Assembly: GCF_003268775.1 (NCBI RefSeq)
Contig: NZ_QLSU01000046.1
Location: 1 to 64,000, forward strand
DNA length: 64,000 nucleotides
Source: Paraburkholderia unamae
Lineage (GTDB): Bacteria > Pseudomonadota > Gammaproteobacteria > Burkholderiales > Burkholderiaceae
Direction: 5' to 3'
Positions 16,857-26,593 of this stretch are shown one piece after another; position 1 is the first letter of the stretch; each line of letters opens with the position of its first letter. The notes under the pieces were generated by a model. It saw only the letters and a list, made by a program, of their open reading frames with translations, had not been told where the DNA came from and searched no databases. The translations under genes were made by a program, and so were the position numbers.

Positions 16857-18437
16857 ATGAGCGAATCGCAAAGCAACTGGAGGCCCGACGGCAACCCTTG
16901 GATGATCGCCATCGCAGTTACGCTTGCGGCATTCATGGAGGTACTCGACACGACCATTGTGAACGTCGCCTTGCCGCACATCGCCGGCACGATGTCCGCG
17001 AGCTACGACGAGGCCACCTGGGTGCTCACCTCCTACCTCGTCGCCAACGGCATTGTGCTGCCAATCTCGGCGTTCTTTGGCCGCGTGCTCGGGCGCAAGC
17101 GATACTTCATGGTCTGCATTGTCGCGTTCACAGTCTGCTCGTTCCTCTGCGGCGTCGCCACGAGTCTTGGCCAGCTCGTGGTGTTCCGCATCGCACAAGG
17201 GTTCTTCGGCGGCGGCCTCCAGCCGAACCAGCAATCGATCATTCTCGACACCTTCGAGCCCAGTCAGCGTGGGCGTGCGTTCTCTATCTCGGCCGTGGCC
17301 ATTGTCGTGGCGCCCGTACTCGGCCCGACGCTAGGAGGCTGGATCACTGACAACTTTTCGTGGCGCTGGGTATTTCTCCTCAACGTGCCCGTGGGCATCC
17401 TGACCACGCTCGCCGTGCTCCAGCTCGTTGAAGATCCGCCGTGGGTCAAGCGCGAAACGCAGCGGCGCATGAACTGGCGCAGCGTCGATTTTCCGGGCAT
17501 TGCGCTCATTGCAGTAGGGCTGGGCTGCCTTCAGGTCATGCTCGATCGCGGCGAAGACGACGACTGGTTCTCGTCGCCCTTCATCGTCATCTTTGCGGTG
17601 CTTGCGGTGCTCGGTATCATTGGCGCGATCTTGCGGCTGGTCTATGCGAAGCATCCCGTGGTGGATCCGCGCTGCCTCGGCGATCGCAACTTCGCGCTCG
17701 GCTGCTGCATGATCGCCGCGTTCGCCACTGTGCTCTATGGCAGCGCCGTGATCGTGCCGCAGCTCGCGCAGCAGCAACTCGGCTACACGGCCACACTCGC
17801 GGGCCTTGTACTCTCGCCCGGCGCGCTGCTCATCACGCTGGAAATTCCCATCATCAGCCGGCTAATGCCCCACATTCAGACGCGCATGCTTGTCGCGATG
17901 GGCTTCATCCTGCTGACTGTGGCGCTCATCTATGCCCGCACGCTTACGCCTGATATCGATTACGAGACGCTCGTGAAACTGCGTAGTGCCCAGTCGCTCG
18001 CCATCGGCTTCCTGTTCGTGCCCGTCACGACGCTCGCCTATCTCACGGTGCCAAAGGAGCTGAACAACGACGCGTCCGCGCTCTTCACGATGTTCCGGAA
18101 CGTAGCCGGTTCGATCGGCATTTCGGTTTCCACGGCGCTGATCCGCGAGCGCTCACAGGCATGGATGGCTCATCTCTCGACGCATATGTCGCCGTTCTCG
18201 CAGAACTATCAGGACACGCTTGCCCGCGACGCGCAGACCATCGTGCAGAGCACCGGCGCGCCGCTCGCGCAGGCCATGCAGACTGCCAACGGCCACCTCT
18301 ACGAGACGCTCGTTTCCCAGGCCACGATCCTTGCCTATATCGACGTGTTCGGAATTCTCGCGTGCTTCTGCGTGATTTTCGCGCCGCTCGCGCTGTTCTT
18401 CTCGCCTGTGAAAGCTTCTGGGTCGGGAGGGCATTAA
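16857..18437 (+). CDS. emrB: DHA2-family (EmrB-type) MFS drug efflux permease
   Basis: 526 residues, typical of 14-helix DHA2 transporters. The family signatures are visible: FMEVLDTTIVNVALPHIAGT in helix 1, a helix-2/3 loop ending FFGRVLGRKRYF, and VLGPTLGGWITDNFSWRWVF (motif C region and following). It uses the proton gradient to export hydrophobic compounds through the tripartite complex with the EmrA-like and OprM-like proteins on either side. Spacing to the next gene is one base. Confidence 0.93.
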   Translation: MSESQSNWRPDGNPWMIAIAVTLAAFMEVLDTTIVNVALPHIAGTMSASYDEATWVLTSYLVANGIVLPISAFFGRVLGRKRYFMVCIVAFTVCSFLCGVATSLGQLVVFRIAQGFFGGGLQPNQQSIILDTFEPSQRGRAFSISAVAIVVAPVLGPTLGGWITDNFSWRWVFLLNVPVGILTTLAVLQLVEDPPWVKRETQRRMNWRSVDFPGIALIAVGLGCLQVMLDRGEDDDWFSSPFIVIFAVLAVLGIIGAILRLVYAKHPVVDPRCLGDRNFALGCCMIAAFATVLYGSAVIVPQLAQQQLGYTATLAGLVLSPGALLITLEIPIISRLMPHIQTRMLVAMGFILLTVALIYARTLTPDIDYETLVKLRSAQSLAIGFLFVPVTTLAYLTVPKELNNDASALFTMFRNVAGSIGISVSTALIRERSQAWMAHLSTHMSPFSQNYQDTLARDAQTIVQSTGAPLAQAMQTANGHLYETLVSQATILAYIDVFGILACFCVIFAPLALFFSPVKASGSGGH

Positions 18438-18438
18438 A

Positions 18439-20103
18439 ATGCGCGGTCGTTCTTCACTTAGTGGCACGCGTGTGAGACCCGCGCCGAAGTGGCTCGCGCG
18501 AACATCCGCTGCAACGCTCGTAGCCACGTTTTGTGCCTGTACTGTTGGCCCCGACTTCAAGGCGCCGCAGGCGAATGCGCCCACAGACTGGCACGCCATG
18601 GACCGAAGCATGGGGGGCGCAAGCGGGCAAATTCCACAGTCAGCGGCCACTTCGGGTTCCACATCGGCGCCAACCGTCGAATCCGATCCCGACCCGCATT
18701 GGTGGCGAGGCTTCGGAGACGCAACGCTCAATGCGCTGATCGAGCGCGCATTGCGCGGCAACCCTGACCTGCGCATTGCCGTTGTGCGAATTGCGCAAGC
18801 GCGCGAACAGACCCGGCAGGCGGCGGCTCAAGGCTTGCCGGATGTGCGCGCGAGCGCCAGCTATAAGCGCGAGCAACTGGGAGCAAAGGGTTTTCTGGAG
18901 TCGGCGGGCGTGTACAACAAGGTCGACGCGCTCGGCGCGCCCAACTCGCCAGTCAACCAGATCGCGCCGGGCGCGGGAGTGAACGTGGAGCGCGGCGTGC
19001 AAAGCGCGCTGGACCAGATCACGGCACCCGTGAACCTGTGGCAGGTCGGTTTCGACGCTTCGTGGGAAATCGACCTGTTCGGACGCGTTCGCCGCTCGGT
19101 CGAAGCGGCGAATGCGCAAACCGACGTCGCCCTCGAATCGCAACGTGACGCGCAGGTTTCGCTCGAGGCCGAAGTCGCGGAAACCTACCTGCAACTTCGC
19201 GGCGCGCAAATGTTACGGGTGACCGCCGCGGACCTCGTCACACAGCAGAAGGACACGGTTGAACTCGCTCGCAGTGCTGCGAAACATGGCCTTGAAAGCG
19301 AGCTCGACGTGGAGCGTGCACAAGCCCAGCGCGCGCAAACGGAAGCTCTGCTGCCGCAGTACGATCAGCAGATAGATCAGTCGCTCAATGCACTCGCGGT
19401 ACTCGCGGGCGAGGCACCGGGCGCGCTCGACGCCGACCTAACGCCGGCGGGCGCGCTGCCGGCCACGCCGCCCACCGTGCCAGTCGGGCTGCCAGCAACG
19501 CTCGCGCGTCGCCGGCCCGACATTCGCCGCGCCGAAGCCTCACTACATGCGGCAACGGCCAATGTTGGCGTGGCCGTCGCGCAATTCTTCCCGGACATTT
19601 CGCTCACCGGGCAGGCCGGCACGCGCGCGACTTCCCCACACGATCTCACGCACTGGGCGAGCGTATTCTGGTCGTGGGGTCCGAGCGTCTCGCTGCCAGT
19701 GTTTCAGGGCGGCGCCCTCGTGGCGAACCTGCGGCTATCGAAGCTCCAGCAGGTCGAAGCCGCGCTCGACTATCGCAAGACCGTGCTTGTTGCGTTGCGC
19801 GATGTGAATAATGCCCTCGACGTCTATCGCACCGATCAGGCGCGACTCGTGTCGCTCGACGAAAGCGTCGGCGCACAGCGGCGCGCGGACGAACTCGCGC
19901 GCGACAGCTATCGCAAGGGTATTGTGTCGTTCATCGACGTGCTCGATGCCGATCGCCAATTGAGCAGTGCCGCACGGAACGCCCAGCAGGCGGAATTGCA
20001 GGTCTGCACCGACCTCGTTTCGCTCTACAAGGCGCTCGGCGGCGGATGGGAGGACGCCGGGCCGCTCGCTGCCTCGCATGCTGTGCCCGCCGCTACACGT
20101 TAG
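18439..20103 (+). CDS. NodT/OprM-type outer-membrane efflux lipoprotein
   Basis: 554 residues with a lipoprotein-type start (TSAATLVATFCACTVGPDF; lipidated Cys in the FCAC region followed by the family signature TVGPDFKAP). The two OEP repeats carry the usual motifs: WWRGFGDATLNALIERALRG, SWEIDLFGRVRRSVEAANAQ and LPATLARRRPDIRRAEASLH. A Ser-rich insert lies after residue ~50. It forms the outer-membrane tunnel of the pump. The last four bases overlap the convergent CHAD gene. Confidence 0.92.
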   Translation: MRGRSSLSGTRVRPAPKWLARTSAATLVATFCACTVGPDFKAPQANAPTDWHAMDRSMGGASGQIPQSAATSGSTSAPTVESDPDPHWWRGFGDATLNALIERALRGNPDLRIAVVRIAQAREQTRQAAAQGLPDVRASASYKREQLGAKGFLESAGVYNKVDALGAPNSPVNQIAPGAGVNVERGVQSALDQITAPVNLWQVGFDASWEIDLFGRVRRSVEAANAQTDVALESQRDAQVSLEAEVAETYLQLRGAQMLRVTAADLVTQQKDTVELARSAAKHGLESELDVERAQAQRAQTEALLPQYDQQIDQSLNALAVLAGEAPGALDADLTPAGALPATPPTVPVGLPATLARRRPDIRRAEASLHAATANVGVAVAQFFPDISLTGQAGTRATSPHDLTHWASVFWSWGPSVSLPVFQGGALVANLRLSKLQQVEAALDYRKTVLVALRDVNNALDVYRTDQARLVSLDESVGAQRRADELARDSYRKGIVSFIDVLDADRQLSSAARNAQQAELQVCTDLVSLYKALGGGWEDAGPLAASHAVPAATR

Positions 20104-20912
20104 CCGAGCAACTCGCGCGCGGCACGACGGCGGCGCTTTCGCTCGCGCTTGAGCGCAGCGAGCGCGGCATCTGCCGTTGCGGCGTCGGCGAACACTTCAC
20201 GGTGTTGCCCGAGCAGATGTTCCGTAGCCACCGCGTCATTGAGCGCGCCGAATCGATCCTGAAGCCTCCTGAGCGACTTGACGCGCCGGGACTCGCGTCG
20301 CCGTAGCACAGGTTGGAAGAATTCAAGCAGATAGCGCAGCCGCTTTGCGCCTTTGCGTACCTCGTGCCAAGGAGCGTAATCGCCGCGATTCGCCCGCTGA
20401 GCACGCCTCATCCGCTTGCGTAACGCGCGGCGCGCCGCCCGCACTCGCTCGCGCGCAAGGCATTTGATCGGCGTCCTCCGTGGGGACGTGTTCAACTCGC
20501 GGTTCACCCTACGCAGCATCTCGCGTAGTGCGTGTTTGAGATCGGCAGCGGCCAGCGTAGACGATGCTCGTGCACGGGCATCGCGCCGCGCGGTCTGCAA
20601 GCGCTCGGTGTCCGGCTTCGTTTGCTCGTCGCCCAGGAGCGAAATCGCAATATCCCAGTCACGCGCCTCGCCGGCGGCCGCTGCCGGGCGCTTGAGATAC
20701 GCGCGCTCCAGATCCGCGAACTTTCGTCCCAACAGGGGCCGCCATGCCCATATCAATGTACGTAGCCGCCGCAGGGCAACGCGAAGCTTATGAAAATCAT
20801 CGGGGCTGGGCTCTCCTTGCGCGGCGTGCGCAAGCGCCTCGTCGACAAGGGGCTTCGCAAAGCGGGAGAACTCCGCTTGTGCATTTTTGCACCCACTTTT
20901 CGATTGACTCAT
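20100..20912 (-). CDS. CHAD-domain protein
   Basis: About 270 residues. The CHAD pattern is clear: HKLRVALRRLRTLIWAWRPL near the N-terminus, later HEVRKGAKRLRYLLEFFQPV and LQDRFGALNDAVATEHLL, a His/Arg-rich helical bundle known to bind polyphosphate. No triphosphate tunnel (CYTH) domain is fused and none lies next to it. I chose ATG 20912 because GGAGAG lies upstream; a GTG at 20924 is in frame. The extreme C-terminus (KRERKRRRRAARELLG) is strongly basic. Confidence 0.88.
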   Translation of the reverse strand: MSQSKSGCKNAQAEFSRFAKPLVDEALAHAAQGEPSPDDFHKLRVALRRLRTLIWAWRPLLGRKFADLERAYLKRPAAAAGEARDWDIAISLLGDEQTKPDTERLQTARRDARARASSTLAAADLKHALREMLRRVNRELNTSPRRTPIKCLARERVRAARRALRKRMRRAQRANRGDYAPWHEVRKGAKRLRYLLEFFQPVLRRRESRRVKSLRRLQDRFGALNDAVATEHLLGQHREVFADAATADAALAALKRERKRRRRAARELLG

Positions 20913-20980
20913 TTGTCTCTCCACGACTCACGCTTGCGAGCGCCAAGCGGCGCACGTCGCTTGCGCTCCCATCATTACGT

Positions 20981-23077
20981 TCAGGCCGGAACCGTTTGCG
21001 CTTGCGCTGCTCGCGACCACACCCGATGCTGCGCCGTCGATTCGATAAATTCCTTGAGTACGCGCTTGAGATCGCCGTCGTCTCCGGTTACTACGCCGTC
21101 GGCCCGATCGGGCAGGTGCGACGCAGCGAGCACGAGCCGGCCCGTGTCGACTGCACCGAGCGCCTTCAGATGCTTGAAAGCCTCGAGCACGAAGTGACGC
21201 GCATCGCCCGACTGCGTGAGCGCATCAGCAGCCTTCTCTCCGCCTGGCACGAACACGGCGTCGAACATGACCGACGGCATGCCCGTTATCGTCGCATCGG
21301 GGGCAAGGTCCCCGATCAGCGCCAGCGTGGGCGCGATCACGAGCGCCGTCGCGCCTTCCTTCGCGAATGCGTCGCGCAACTGCTTTAGCATGGCGGTGTC
21401 GGCACCCGGCGCGGTGAGCAAGGCGATCTTGCGCGTCTTGATGCCGGGCTTCATGCGATTGAGCAGGCTGAGCGCAGGCGATCTGGCCGTTTTTGGCTTA
21501 CCCGTTTTGCTGCCCGCCTTGGGTTTCGGCAGCCCAAGGGCCTGCGCCACGTTCGCGGCAAGTTCGGCGTCGATGTTCGCGAGAATTTCGCTCACCTCGC
21601 GTTCGCGTATTTCGGGCTTTGTGACCTTGCCCAGTTCGAACGTATAGGCGGCCTGGATATGCGCCTTCTCGGGCTCCGACATGCTGTTGTAGAACATCGT
21701 CGCCTGCGAAAAGTGGTCCGCGAACGACTCGCTGCGTACGCGGATCTTCACGCCGTCCGTGCGCTCCTGGTAGCTTTCGAAGCCGCCGTCCTTCGGCGCC
21801 GTTTCCTTCGGCCAGCCGCCGCTCACGGAATTGGGCTCATACGAAGCTTGCCCAACGTTGATCGTCTGGCGATGCATGGCGTCGCGCTGGTTGTTCTGAA
21901 ACGGACAGACCGGGCGGTTGATCGGAATCTCGTGAAAGTTCGGACCGCCAAGGCGGCTGATCTGCGTGTCGGTATAGGAGAACAGGCGCCCTTGCAGCAG
22001 CGGGTCATTCGTAAAGTCGATGCCCGGCACGAGATGGCCTGGATGGAACGCTACCTGCTCTGTTTCGGCGAAGAAGTTGTCCGGGTTACGGTTGAGCGTC
22101 ATTTTGCCGATGATCTTCACCGGTACGACTTCTTCGGGAATCAGCTTGGTTGGATCGAGCAGATCGAAGTCGAAAGCGTGCTCGTCGCTCTCTTCTACCA
22201 CTTGCACGCCCAGTTCGAACTCGGGAAAGTCGCCGCGCTCGATCGCCTCCCACAGGTCACGCCTGTGAAAATCGGGGTCCTTGCCGGCAATCTTCTGTGC
22301 CTCGTCCCAAACCAGCGAATACGAGCCGAGCACCGGCCGCCAGTGCCATTTGATGAAGCGCGCGCGGCCCTCGGCATTGATGAGGCGGAACGTATGCACT
22401 CCGAATCCTTCCATCGTGCGCAGGCTGCGCGGAATGGCACGATCGGACATGGCCCACATCACCATGTGCGCGCTTTCGGGCACGAGCGAAACAAAGTCCC
22501 AGAACGTGTCGTGCGCACTGCCGCCCGTAGGCATTTCGTCAGGCGCTTCGGGTTTTACGGCGTGCACGAAATCGGGAAACTTGATGGCGTCCTGAATGAA
22601 AAAGACTGGCATATTGTTGCCGACCAGATCGAAATTTCCTTCTTCCGTGTAGAACTTCGTGGCGAAGCCGCGCACATCCCGCACGGTGTCCGATGAGCCG
22701 CGCGGCCCCTGAACTGTCGAAAAGCGCACGTAAACCGGCGTTTCCTTGGAGGGGTCTTGCAGGAAAGCGGCGCGCGTAAGATCTGCTTGGGACTCGTACA
22801 CGCGAAATACGCCATGCGCAGCGGAACCGCGTGCGTGCACGATGCGCTCCGGAATGCGTTCATGATCGAAGTGCGTGATTTTTTCACGCATGATGAAATC
22901 TTCAAGCAAGGATGGGCCACGAGGCCCGGCACGCAGGGTGTTCTGGTTGTCGGCGATCTTCACGCCCTGGTTGGTGCGCAGCGCTTCGTCAGCCGCATGG
23001 GCGCGCAACGGCTCGAGACTCCGCAATTTTGCGTCGGTGGGCAGATGTTTGCCGTGAGGGCGATTCCGATGTGACAT
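20981..23077 (-). CDS. katE: large-subunit (HPII-type) catalase
   Basis: About 698 residues, the length of clade-2 catalases. The active site is visible: distal His in RIVHARGSAAHGVF, Asn in DLVGNNMPVFFIQDA, and the proximal Tyr ligand in RLFSYTDTQISRLGG. The C-terminal ~150 residues are the flavodoxin/class-I-amidotransferase-like extension (KIALLTAPGADTAM, VFVPGGEKAADAL) typical of HPII. The ATG at 23077 follows AAGGAGC and is preferred over the in-frame ATG at 23098. It is divergent from the Rieske-FAD reductase; the ~170-base gap holds both promoters. It detoxifies hydrogen peroxide, probably in stationary phase. Confidence 0.95.
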   Translation of the reverse strand: MSHRNRPHGKHLPTDAKLRSLEPLRAHAADEALRTNQGVKIADNQNTLRAGPRGPSLLEDFIMREKITHFDHERIPERIVHARGSAAHGVFRVYESQADLTRAAFLQDPSKETPVYVRFSTVQGPRGSSDTVRDVRGFATKFYTEEGNFDLVGNNMPVFFIQDAIKFPDFVHAVKPEAPDEMPTGGSAHDTFWDFVSLVPESAHMVMWAMSDRAIPRSLRTMEGFGVHTFRLINAEGRARFIKWHWRPVLGSYSLVWDEAQKIAGKDPDFHRRDLWEAIERGDFPEFELGVQVVEESDEHAFDFDLLDPTKLIPEEVVPVKIIGKMTLNRNPDNFFAETEQVAFHPGHLVPGIDFTNDPLLQGRLFSYTDTQISRLGGPNFHEIPINRPVCPFQNNQRDAMHRQTINVGQASYEPNSVSGGWPKETAPKDGGFESYQERTDGVKIRVRSESFADHFSQATMFYNSMSEPEKAHIQAAYTFELGKVTKPEIREREVSEILANIDAELAANVAQALGLPKPKAGSKTGKPKTARSPALSLLNRMKPGIKTRKIALLTAPGADTAMLKQLRDAFAKEGATALVIAPTLALIGDLAPDATITGMPSVMFDAVFVPGGEKAADALTQSGDARHFVLEAFKHLKALGAVDTGRLVLAASHLPDRADGVVTGDDGDLKRVLKEFIESTAQHRVWSRAAQAQTVPA

Positions 23078-23245
23078 GAGGTGCTCCTTGTTGTTCATGC
23101 TCGCGCTTTAGATAACTGGTTAGGTCAAGCGCAAGCGATGTGCCACCGTCACGGGGGATGTGGCGCGGAAAATCGGCGTCATCGCCACGGTCCGGCACGC
23201 TGTTTGCGCCTTCGCGACCAAAGCTCGAACGATCAGGAGCGCGCG

Positions 23246-24802
23246 ATGACAGGATGGATTAAGGCGATCAACGTGGCGACATTGAACGCGCCAGGCATGC
23301 AACGCGTCGAACTCGCAGGCGCAGCGGTGCTGCTTGTGAATACCGGTAGTGCGATCCGCGCGTTTGCCGCAGAGTGTCCCCATGCGGGTGCGCCGCTCGA
23401 ACAGGGCGCGCTGTGCGACGGGCGCATTGTGTGCCCGTGGCACAAGGCGTCGTTTGACGTCGAGAGCGGCGAGTGGCTCGAACCGCCCGCTCTCGAAGGC
23501 CTCACTTCATACCCGGTACGTGTCGAAGCTGACGTCGTGTTCGTCGAACTCGAGCCGCAACCCGCGGTTCAGCCGCAAAGGGTATCAACTGAGAGCCAAA
23601 CGGGGCAGCGCGCGTTCCCGCGCCTCGCAATCATCGGCGGCGGTGCGGCGGGAGCTGCTGCTGCGGCCACACTACTGGAGAACGATTTCGGCGGCGAAGT
23701 GACGATGTTCGCCGCCGAGCCGCAAGCGCCTTATGACCGCACCTGTCTGAGCAAATTCGTGCCCGCGGGTGAAATGCCGCCCGACGAAGTCCCGCCGATC
23801 CTGCCTGAATCCGTTGCGCGCAATGCGCGCCTGCGCATCGAACACAGCGAGGTGCAGCGTCTCGATGCGCCCTCAAGGCGGGTCACACTTGCCGATGGCC
23901 ACCAGTTTACTTTCGACGGGGTGCTGATTGCGAGCGGTTCGATCGCGAAACGCCCTGAGATCCCCGGTGGCGACCTCGGCCGGATCTACACGCTTCGCAC
24001 AGTGGGCGATGCAGGGGCCATCCTCAATGCGCTTTCGTCGGGCGAGCGAGCCGTGATTCTTGGCGAGAGCTTTATCGGCCTGGAAGTGGCATCGGCGCTG
24101 CGCAAGCGCAACGTCGATGTGACGGTCGTCGCGCCGGGTGGCGTACCATTGCAGCGACCGCTTGGTGCGCGCGTTGGTGGCTTGTTCCGCGAGTGGCATG
24201 AAGCCAATGGCGTGACGTTCCTGCGCGCGAAAGCGCTGCGCTTCACTGGCGTGGACAATGTCGAAACCGTCGAGCTCGACGATGGCACCACTTTGCGGAC
24301 GAAAGCCGTGATCGCAGGTATCGGAGTGCGCCCGGCGACACGGTTTATTAGTGGCCTCGATCTCGAGGAGGATGGCGGCATCACGGTGGATACGGCGATG
24401 CGCGCTGCACCGGACATTTACGCTGTAGGCGATATCGCACACGTTCTGACGGCTGACGGCAAGTTGAATACGGCTCGCATCGAGCATTGGCGCGTCGCAC
24501 AACAACAGGCGCGCATCGCAGCCTTGAACATGATGGGAGAGCATGCGCGCTATGAAAGCGTGCCGTTCTTCTGGACCGAGCACTATGGCAAACGCCTCGA
24601 CTATCTGGGGCACGTTGAACACCGAGACGAACCGGTGATATCAGGCAAACCCGGAGAGACTCGCTTTTTCGCCCTGTACGTACATCTCGGCCATGTGGAG
24701 GCCGTCCTCGCCTGCGGCTACGAACGCGAAATGGCGCAGCTTAGCGAGCGCATGCGCAAACGCATGTCCATCGAAGTCGTGCGTGAGATATTGGGGGCCT
24801 GA
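23246..24802 (+). CDS. FAD-dependent pyridine nucleotide reductase with N-terminal Rieske domain
   Basis: About 518 residues from ATG 23246 (CAGGAGC upstream). Residues ~1-105 form a Rieske [2Fe-2S] domain with CPHAGAPLEQG and CPWHKASFD. Residues ~125-500 are an AIF-like/ferredoxin-reductase module with an FAD Rossmann motif (AIIGGGAAGAAAAATLL), an NAD motif region (AVILGESFIGLEVASALRK) and DIYAVGDIAHV. Such proteins move electrons from NAD(P)H to a 2Fe-2S partner or quinone. No oxygenase subunit lies next to it, so its partner is unknown. Divergence from katE hints at an oxidative-stress role (inference). Confidence 0.88.
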   Translation: MTGWIKAINVATLNAPGMQRVELAGAAVLLVNTGSAIRAFAAECPHAGAPLEQGALCDGRIVCPWHKASFDVESGEWLEPPALEGLTSYPVRVEADVVFVELEPQPAVQPQRVSTESQTGQRAFPRLAIIGGGAAGAAAAATLLENDFGGEVTMFAAEPQAPYDRTCLSKFVPAGEMPPDEVPPILPESVARNARLRIEHSEVQRLDAPSRRVTLADGHQFTFDGVLIASGSIAKRPEIPGGDLGRIYTLRTVGDAGAILNALSSGERAVILGESFIGLEVASALRKRNVDVTVVAPGGVPLQRPLGARVGGLFREWHEANGVTFLRAKALRFTGVDNVETVELDDGTTLRTKAVIAGIGVRPATRFISGLDLEEDGGITVDTAMRAAPDIYAVGDIAHVLTADGKLNTARIEHWRVAQQQARIAALNMMGEHARYESVPFFWTEHYGKRLDYLGHVEHRDEPVISGKPGETRFFALYVHLGHVEAVLACGYEREMAQLSERMRKRMSIEVVREILGA

Positions 24803-24882
24803 TGCATCAACCCATGATTGGCATGTATCTCGATGCCTGCGGCGGGATGTGTCGCGGTTAAGAGTGCGCATGCCATCTCGCC

Positions 24883-25803
24883 ATGCCTGCCACCGTTCCG
24901 CGCGCCGTATATTACGCACTCGCCTCGAACGTCGCGGTGGCGATCTGCAAGTTCGCCGCGGCGCTGTACACGAATTCTGGTGCAACTCTCGCTGAGGCAG
25001 CCCACTCGAGCGCCGACTGCCTGAACCAGATCCTGCTCATCGCTGGGCGGCGCGCGGCCCACAATCGCCCCGACGAACAACATCCGCTCGGATTCGGTCG
25101 TGAGACGCACTTCTACGCCATGCTCGTGGCCTTGCAGTTCTTCATGGTGGGCGGCGGCGTCTCCGTGGCGATTGGCGTGTGGCGTCTCTGGCATCACAGT
25201 GGCCTGGATCGTCCCGAAGTCGCGGTGGGCGTGTTGCTCCTGTCCGCCCTTGTCGAGGGCATTGCCTTGCGCGCCTCGATCCACTCAATCGATCGCAGGC
25301 GCCGCGCCGGCGGGCTATGGCGCTGGTTTCGCGAGACCGGTGAACTGGAAAACATGCTCTCGATCGTCGAGGACGCAGCGGCCCTCGTGGGCGTGCTCGT
25401 CTCGGTCGCCGGCACCGGGCTCGCCGCTCTCACCGGCTGGGCGGGATTCGACGCGCTTGGCAGCATCGGCGTAGGTTGCGTGATGATGGCAACGGCCGTG
25501 TTCTCGCTTCGTGAGATCAAATCGCTCATCGTGGGCGAAGCGGCGCGGGCCAGCGTGCGTCAGGAGATGCGTGCATGGCTCGACACGCGCCCCGAAATTC
25601 GGCACGTTGTGAGCCTGGTCGTGCTGCGCTGGTCGGACAACCTGCTCGTTGCGGTCCAGGCGCAACTGACCGAGTGTTGCAACGCGGAGGAACTCGTGCG
25701 CACCATCGACCGCGTCGAGAACGACCTCCACGGAGCATTTCCCAAGGTGCGCTGGGTGTTCTTTGAACCGGAACTGCGCGAGCATGGCGAACACCCCGTG
25801 TGA
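24883..25803 (+). CDS. cation diffusion facilitator (CDF) transporter
   Basis: 306 residues with a six-helix CDF layout. The metal-site motif AHSSADCLNQ (His41, Asp45) lies in helix 2, DEQHPLGFGRE follows in the loop, and ENMLSIVEDAAALVGV with FDALGSIGVG marks helices 5-6. The C-terminal ~90 residues form the cytosolic dimer domain (SLIVGEAARASV onward). It exports a divalent metal such as Zn2+ or Mn2+ in exchange for protons; the metal cannot be read from sequence. The VEDAAALVG form of helix 5 is the less common CDF subtype lacking a second HxxxD. Confidence 0.88.
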   Translation: MPATVPRAVYYALASNVAVAICKFAAALYTNSGATLAEAAHSSADCLNQILLIAGRRAAHNRPDEQHPLGFGRETHFYAMLVALQFFMVGGGVSVAIGVWRLWHHSGLDRPEVAVGVLLLSALVEGIALRASIHSIDRRRRAGGLWRWFRETGELENMLSIVEDAAALVGVLVSVAGTGLAALTGWAGFDALGSIGVGCVMMATAVFSLREIKSLIVGEAARASVRQEMRAWLDTRPEIRHVVSLVVLRWSDNLLVAVQAQLTECCNAEELVRTIDRVENDLHGAFPKVRWVFFEPELREHGEHPV

Positions 25804-26002
25804 GCGTCTCGCCTACCGAGCCATATCTCCTGTTATCCCGGGCATACGACACGATCCGCCGGGACACCAGAGGCATCAGACTGCATCAGGCAAGCGCATT
25901 GCGCATACCGAAGCCGTACCTCTCGCGAGGGTCTGCGGGCTTTTGCCACGCCTGCGCTTCGCGTCGAGTCCTCATCGATTCTTGCCCGACAACGAGGCCG
26001 CC

Positions 26003-26593
26003 ATGCACACAGCCCCCAGCACCCGCGCGCCGCGCCCGCACTCCACGGCGCGCAAACACGCCGACACGGAGCCACGGTCTGACACGGAGAGCCTGCCCGA
26101 CGCTGTACCCGTCGAACTCACTGTCAATGGCACGCACCACGCATTGCGCGTTGAACCATGGACCAGCCTCCTCGACCTTCTGCGCGAGCAGCTTCAACTC
26201 ACTGGCACCAAGAAAGGTTGCGATCACGGTCAATGCGGCGCATGCACTGTGCTAGTGAACGGCACGCGAATTAACGCGTGCCTGGCACTCGCGGTGTCAC
26301 ACGACGGCGCGGACGTCACGACGGTCGAGGGACTGGCGCAGGACGGCGCGCTACACCCGGTACAGCAGGCGTTCATCGAGCACGATGCGTTTCAGTGCGG
26401 CTATTGCACGCCGGGGCAGGTCTGCTCGGCCGTGGGGCTGCTAGCCGAAGGCCACGCGCAGTGCCGCGACGACGTGCGCGAACAGATGAGCGGCAACCTG
26501 TGCCGCTGCGGCGCTTACGTGAACATCGCGAACGCAGTGGAAGCCGTGCGCCGCGTGGAATGCCTACGCAACCGCGAAGGAGACGACGTATGA
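26003..26593 (+). CDS. paoA: [2Fe-2S] subunit of a PaoABC-type molybdenum oxidoreductase
   Basis: About 196 residues from ATG 26003. The plant-type ferredoxin domain has CDHGQCGACTVLVNGTRINA followed by Cys. The all-helical second [2Fe-2S] domain has QCGYCTPGQVC and GNLCRCGAYVN. These clusters pass electrons from the molybdopterin subunit to the FAD subunit. Unlike the E. coli periplasmic homologue, no twin-arginine signal is visible in the ~35-residue polar N-terminal extension, so the complex may be cytoplasmic. The stop overlaps the start of the next gene (GTATGA). Confidence 0.9.
   Translation: MHTAPSTRAPRPHSTARKHADTEPRSDTESLPDAVPVELTVNGTHHALRVEPWTSLLDLLREQLQLTGTKKGCDHGQCGACTVLVNGTRINACLALAVSHDGADVTTVEGLAQDGALHPVQQAFIEHDAFQCGYCTPGQVCSAVGLLAEGHAQCRDDVREQMSGNLCRCGAYVNIANAVEAVRRVECLRNREGDDV

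Noticed and set aside
17331..17777. 148-codon minus-strand frame inside the MFS gene
   Set aside because: It is a shadow of strongly supported emrB coding sequence in a GC-rich genome; its Glu/Asp/Arg-rich translation has no domain.
21659..22696. 345-codon plus-strand frame opposite the catalase gene
   Set aside because: The catalase motifs on the minus strand leave no doubt; the opposite frame is a GC-codon shadow.
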